Shown here: piece after piece, positions 59,671-64,000 of the stretch
How positions within the stretch are numbered: position 1 is the stretch's first letter
Layout: every line of letters begins with the position of its first letter
DNA from: Ancistrus triradiatus
Lineage: Eukaryota; Chordata; Actinopteri; Siluriformes; Loricariidae
Assembly (NCBI GenBank): GCA_025084515.1
Contig: JAJAGP010001332.1
Coordinates: 62,001 to 126,000 of the forward strand
Direction: 5' to 3'
DNA length: 64,000 nt
Notes under the pieces: generated by a model
The model's input: the letters and a program-made list of their open reading frames with translations, nothing else
What the model was told of the DNA's origin: nothing
Databases searched by the model: none
Program-made: the position numbers and the translations under genes

Positions 59671-60341
59671 TACTTATCGAGGTGCATAGGAACCGTGAGT
59701 GACATTAAGTATGGCGTGATTGGTCCAGACGCAAAAGTACGGCATAGTGACGCAAGTATATAATGATTGGTCCAGAAAAATGAAATGGGGGGAAAAAAAA
59801 CACCACAGTGAAGTCCAGGTACAACGTCATTTTAAGTCATCTAAGCGAAATTTGCGCGACTTTGCGCAAAAAAGTACCTGGAATAAATGTTGTTCTCGGG
59901 GGAGCTCCGCGGGGAGTAGTTCGTCCCAAATTACTCCCTAGAACTGCTTGCTGCGAAAGCGCCTAATGTCGTTGCAGAGCGCAGAATGCAGAGAGTGTGC
60001 AGCCATGTAAATGTGATAAGAATGCGAGTTCGGATTTTTGCAACTTCTCTTACGCAATTCAAAAGCCAAAAGTTTGCATTCCATTTCATCTTCTGCATCT
60101 CTTAGCTTTTCACAGTAAAAGCAGAAAGCAGTAGTAAGATGTAGTAAGTCAACATTCAGATATCACAGTCCTAAAATTGTGTGTTTCAGAAATATTTGAT
60201 TTGGGTGGTATTAATCTATTGACATTAGACGTACAATCTCGAGTCCTTGGAAATGAATGAGTGTGCCAGTTTATTAAGTTGTTTGCTGAATTTCCTGAAT
60301 TCAACAGCCTTGGTGTTGATATTGCCAGTATTAACAAGGAC
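59671..60341. other. Intron 3 DNA with an unassigned coding-like tail
   Basis: A minus-strand frame from the Tc1 border (60388) to a stop at 60225 reads NVNWQASYPEDVKYSVLVNT...AHSFISKDSRLYV. I do not recognise it. Confidence 0.3.
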
Positions 60342-60388
60342 ACTGTACTTCACATCTTCTGGATAAGAGGCTTGCCAGTTGACATTTA

Positions 60389-61928
60389 CAGTGGGGCAAA
60401 AATATTTAGTCAGCCACTGATTGTGCAAGTTCTCTTACTTAGAAGAATGAGAGAGGTCTGTAATTTTCATCATAGGTACACTTCAACTATGAGAGACAAA
60501 ATGAGAAAAAATCCAGGATTTTTAAAGAATTTAATTGTAAATCATGGTGGAAAATTAGTATTTGGTCAATAACAAAAGTTCAACTCAATACTTTGTAACA
60601 TAACCTTTCTTGGCAATGACAGAGGTCGAACGTTTCCTGTAAGTCTTCACCAGGTTTGCACACACTGTAGCTGGTATTTTGGCCCATTCCTCCATGCAGA
60701 TCTTCTCTAGAACACGGACTTGCAACTCCCTCCACAAATTTTGTATGGGGTTGAGGTCTGGAGACTGACTAGGCTACTCCAGGACCTTGAAATGCTTTTT
60801 ACGGAGCCACTACTTCGTTGCCCGAGCGGTGTGTTTGGGATCATTGTCATGCTGGAAGACCCAGCCACGTTCCATCTTCAATGCTCTCACTGATGGAGGG
60901 ATATTTTGGCTTAAAGTCTCATGATAAATGGCGCCGTTCATTCTTCCCTTAACACGGGTCAGTCGTCCTGTCCCCTTTGCAGAAAAACAGCCCCAAAGCA
61001 TTATGCTTCCAGCCCCATGCTTCACAGTAGGTATGGTGTTCTTGGGATGCAACTCAGCATTCTTCTTCCTCCAAACACGACGAGTTGAGTTTTTTTACCA
61101 AGAAGTTCTATTTTGGTTTTCATCTGAACACATCCTCTTCTAGATCATCCATATGTTCTCTGGCAAACTTCAGAAACTTTGCAAACCTCTGGGCCTGGAC
61201 ATGTACTGCCAGGGGGACACGCCTGGCGCTGCAGGATCTGAGTCCCTCTCGGCATAGTGTGTTACTGATGGTAGCCTTTGTTACTTTGGTCCCAGCTCTC
61301 TGTAGGTCATTCATCAGGTCCCTCCGTGTAGTTCTGGGATTTTTGCTCACCATTCTCTTGATCATTTTGACCCCATGGGATGAGATCTTGCGTGGAGCCC
61401 CAGATCGAGGGAGATTATCAATGGTCTTGTATGTCTTACAGTTGCTCCCACAGTCGATATATTCACACCAACCTGCTTGCCTATTGTAGATTCACTCTTC
61501 CCAGCCTGATACAGGTCTACAATTTTCTTCCCAGTGTCCTTCAACAGCTCTTTGGTCTTGGCCATGGTTGAGTTGAGTCTGACTGTTTGAGGCTGTGTGC
61601 AGGTTCCTTTTATACAGACAACGAGGTCAAACAGGTTCCATTAATACAGGTAACGAGTGGAGGACAGAAGAGCTTCTCAAAGAAGACGTTACAGGTCTGT
61701 GAGAGCCAGAAATCTTGCGTGTTTGGGGGTGACCAAATACCTATTTTCCACCATGATTTACAATTCAATTTTTTAAAAATCCTACAATGTGATTTCTTGG
61801 ATTTTCTTTCTCATTTTGTCTCTCATAGTTGAAGTGTACCTATGATGAAAATGACAGACCTCTCTCATCTTTCTAAGTCGAAGAACTTGCACAATCAGTG
61901 GCTGACTAAATACTTTTTTGTGCCACTG
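60389..61928 (-). mobile_element. Tc1-like transposon, CAGTGGGGCAAAAAAG family, near full length
   Basis: Ends CAGTGGGGCAAAAATATTTAG and CTAAATACTTTTTTGTGCCACTG, TA on both sides, 1540 bases. The most complete clean copy in the window. Confidence 0.96.
60585..61565 (-). pseudogene. Tc1-like transposase pseudogene, most complete copy
   Basis: Starts MAKTKELLKDTGKKIVDLYQ at 61565. First HTH STIGKQVGVNISTVGATV; frame breaks near 61430; second HTH and linker MIKRMVSKNPRTTRRDLMND...; FAREHMDDLEEDVFR up to a break that removes WSDETK's frame near 61110-61130; then MLWGCFSAKGTGRLTRVKGR and VFQHDNDPKHTARATK up to 60810, where the R-W after K is a stop (TAG for TGG). The SPDLNPIQNLW-like part carries Q for the catalytic E. 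Broken, but only a few lesions. Confidence 0.88.
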
Positions 61929-62149
61929 TACATGCAGGCATTTTTTGTGAGGATGGCTCTGTTCTCTGTATGTCTGTGGTGGGCAGTAATGCACTACATT
62001 TACTCAGCTGAGTAGTGCTGGAGTAATTTTAATTTAGGAGAGTTTTTGCCTTTTTATTTGTAAATTCATAAATTATTTACTATGTCATTTGAATTTCCAC
62101 ATAGCAATGTTCTTTCTTTCTTACTTTGCCAGAGGCGGTATACGAACCA
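61929..62149. other. Intron 3 DNA, nothing recognised
   Basis: Short gap between the Tc1 copy and a SINE pair. Confidence 0.4.
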
Positions 62150-62360
62150 GAGTGACTGGTCCAGGGTTCAAATCCCACCTCTGCCAAGTTGTCACTGTTG
62201 GGTTCTTGATGCTGCCTCTACAAAGGAATCCAAGAAACAATCCAAGAAATTGTAGGTTAATGGTCTTGCTCAAGAACCCAACAGTGGCAGGTTGGCAGAG
62301 GTGCAATTTGAACCCTGGATCTTCTGGTCCACAGCACAGTTCCTTAACCACCATGCCCTA
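62150..62360. repeat. Head-on inverted pair of SINE fragments
   Basis: Left arm about 62156-62210 (+ strand: GGTCCAGGGTTCAAATCCCACC...GTTGGGTTCTTGA) and right arm about 62262-62335 (inverted). They can fold into a stem of about 55 bases with a loop of about 50. Confidence 0.85.
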
Positions 62361-63804
62361 TTTCAGCACTTCATCTGTCGTTCAAATAATCTGATCAATC
62401 TAAGCTGATGGTGGTCTTCATATGTTTTGTGCACACATTATAGTCTAGCCAACAGCTGACCATTTAAGGTACACTCATCCTCATGCTGGTATTACAGTTT
62501 TGTTGGCAGATATCACCATTAAAAATTAGAAATGTTTAGAACCAAAACCATTAGAAATGTACGCACAGCTGTGCAGAGAGAAAAGCTAATCACAAATAGA
62601 CCTGCAGAAAAGGACAGTAAGGCTGTCTACTTTGTCTCCTTTAGCAAGCTGTGGTGTCCAGGTGGTAATTTTGTCTCGACAAGCAATGTTTGGGAGATTG
62701 GCGCTGTCAACTGCGGTATGATGGATGGCGTGGGGAAAATGGCCTTTGGAGGTAAAGAGCACTCTAGGGAACTGTGGAGCAGATTGAGGCTCAGCAAAAA
62801 AATACCACTATGAGCAAAAGTTTGAACCCTCCAGACACAGTGGTTGTCCCTTTGCAGCCATTGTAATTGGTCAGGCTTATTTTTACGTCTGTACATCCAT
62901 GCTGCCAGTCATTACTATGGAAAAATGAACGATTTTGACTCAGAGGTTTACCAAAGTTTGTGGTGCCTACAGATTAATTTTGTGATTAAATGCTAGTATG
63001 TGGTGTCCTTTATAACTGGGTTTAGAGAATAGATCAGAGGTATGAAGGACTTCTCAGTGAATGGCAATAAAAAATAAACATATCAGTCAGTAGACGGGAT
63101 ACTATTGTGTCCTTGAGTAAAAATTGAGTTGTGTGTGGTTGTGTGTGTCCTTGCAGCAGCATTTGCTGTGAGCTTTCCCATAGCAGCCTGTAATGATTAT
63201 TTTCCATCCTTAAAAATCAGTCTTACTGCATAATGGTTTGAGAAAATATCCGAAAACCTTTTCAGAAGTCTGTTCTAAGTGAGCACATGGTAGAGCCACG
63301 GACAGCTATGATTATTAGAGTAATGTAGAGGTGTGATGAAGTTTTCCTAATGTGCAGCGACCTGCTCTGGAGGTCAGAGAGGTCACCAGGTCAATGCCTA
63401 CACATCAGTTATCATGGGAAATCATAGCCATGTGTGTATAATACCAAAACTAGTCTTTTGATGTTATTGAATTGTAAACTAAGGCTGTGAGAACAGGGCC
63501 CGTATATACAGTATTTATAATATATTATAATATAGTATAATATACTATTGTACTGTATTAAATAGACTTTCACACAATATCCACATTACAATAGCAACAA
63601 GCTGTGGACGTTTCACATTCTGTTCAGCAGAGAGTTCTGGGGAAGGTAGGCTTTAATTACACTTTTCATCTTTTTTACCCCCATCACTGAACACCTCTAG
63701 GGCAGACGTATTTTGAAAGATTGCCACCTTAATTTATGTAGACAAGCTGAATATGTAATGTGTAACATGATTACCAAGTCGCCGTGCCAGATAGCATATT
63801 ATCA
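62361..63804. other. Intron 3 DNA, nothing recognised
   Basis: TATAATATAT-rich run at about 63510-63545. No exon found. Confidence 0.4.
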
Positions 63805-63910
63805 TTTGTTCATTCAGTCTTTTTTTTTCAATTTTAGTAACCGCTGCACCAGGGCCACAGAGGGTTCAGAGCTTATTCCATAAACCTTGGGATCAAAACA
63901 GGAATCACGG
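63805..63910 (+). repeat. Interspersed repeat, 'AGTAACCGCTTCACCAGGGCC' start
   Basis: TTCAATTTTAGTAACCGCTGCACCAGGGCCACAGAGGGTTC is the common 5' part of the fish repeat whose 3' part occurs at 58468. Confidence 0.65.
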
Positions 63911-64000
63911 ATGAGAGGTCGGGCAAAAATATTAGATCTAATGTTAAGGCTGGATGTAGATCCACAATATTATCATGATTCATTTTAAAGTTGGTTTTTA

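Larger units (their letters stand above)
37063..64000 (+). other. Start of intron 3 of the EPHA4-like gene (runs off the window)
   Basis: Begins with GTAAGT after exon 3. The next expected Eph exon is about 156 bases and encodes the CxxGYYK Cys-rich repeat. I did not find it by eye in the remaining 26.9 kb, so it should lie downstream, unless it is hidden or damaged in the low-quality block at 40-49.8 kb. Confidence 0.7.

Noticed and set aside
62089..62394. Overlapping frames on both strands
   Set aside because: They lie over the inverted SINE pair and have no protein likeness beyond it.
1..64000. CRISPR array, phage, integron or bacterial operon
   Set aside because: No regularly spaced direct repeats, no prokaryotic gene packing; the window is a vertebrate gene locus.

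Overview
This is a vertebrate window, almost certainly from a teleost fish. It is AT-rich, has long introns, and is crowded with fish-type Tc1/mariner elements, tRNA-headed SINEs and small terminal-inverted-repeat elements. A catfish-like (otophysan) source is possible from the look of the SINE, but this is a weak inference. There is no operon, phage, plasmid, CRISPR array or bacterial gene.

I can support one host gene: the 5' part of an EphA-class receptor tyrosine kinase on the + strand, closest to EPHA4. Exon 1 (coding 11247-11349) gives the start codon, signal peptide and the mature N-terminus. Exon 2 (31277-31341) gives the conserved VTLLDS start of the ligand-binding domain. Exon 3 (36390-37062) gives nearly all of the ephrin-binding domain and the start of the Cys-rich region. 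Joined, they encode 280 residues plus one base. Introns 1 and 2 are about 19.9 kb and 5.0 kb. Intron 3 runs off the window after at least 26.9 kb; I found no exon 4.

Layout: 1-11.1 kb is upstream flank with a Tc1 copy (5380-6650), a LINE 3' end (6671-7160), a second Tc1 copy (8932-10281) and a SINE/LINE-tail repeat. About 10.9-11.25 kb is the promoter/5'UTR, with an ATG upstream ORF overlapping the start. 11.35-31.28 kb is intron 1, with several Tc1 copies and MITEs. 31.34-36.39 kb is intron 2, with SINEs and a Tc1 element that carries a SINE. From 37.06 kb onward is intron 3, with many SINEs and more Tc1, hAT-like and 'gggcgatat' repeats.

Assembly quality is uneven. About 39.96-49.78 kb begins at a G20/C15 homopolymer palindrome, shows dense small indels in every recognisable repeat, and ends at an uncollapsed duplicate seam. 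It looks like gap fill from uncorrected reads. About 17.5-19.4 kb looks similar.

The most interesting biological points are an EphB-length, proline-rich H-I (class-specificity) loop in an EphA4-like receptor, a missing GT at the exon 1 donor, and an overlapping upstream ORF. I did not find a previously undescribed multi-gene system.
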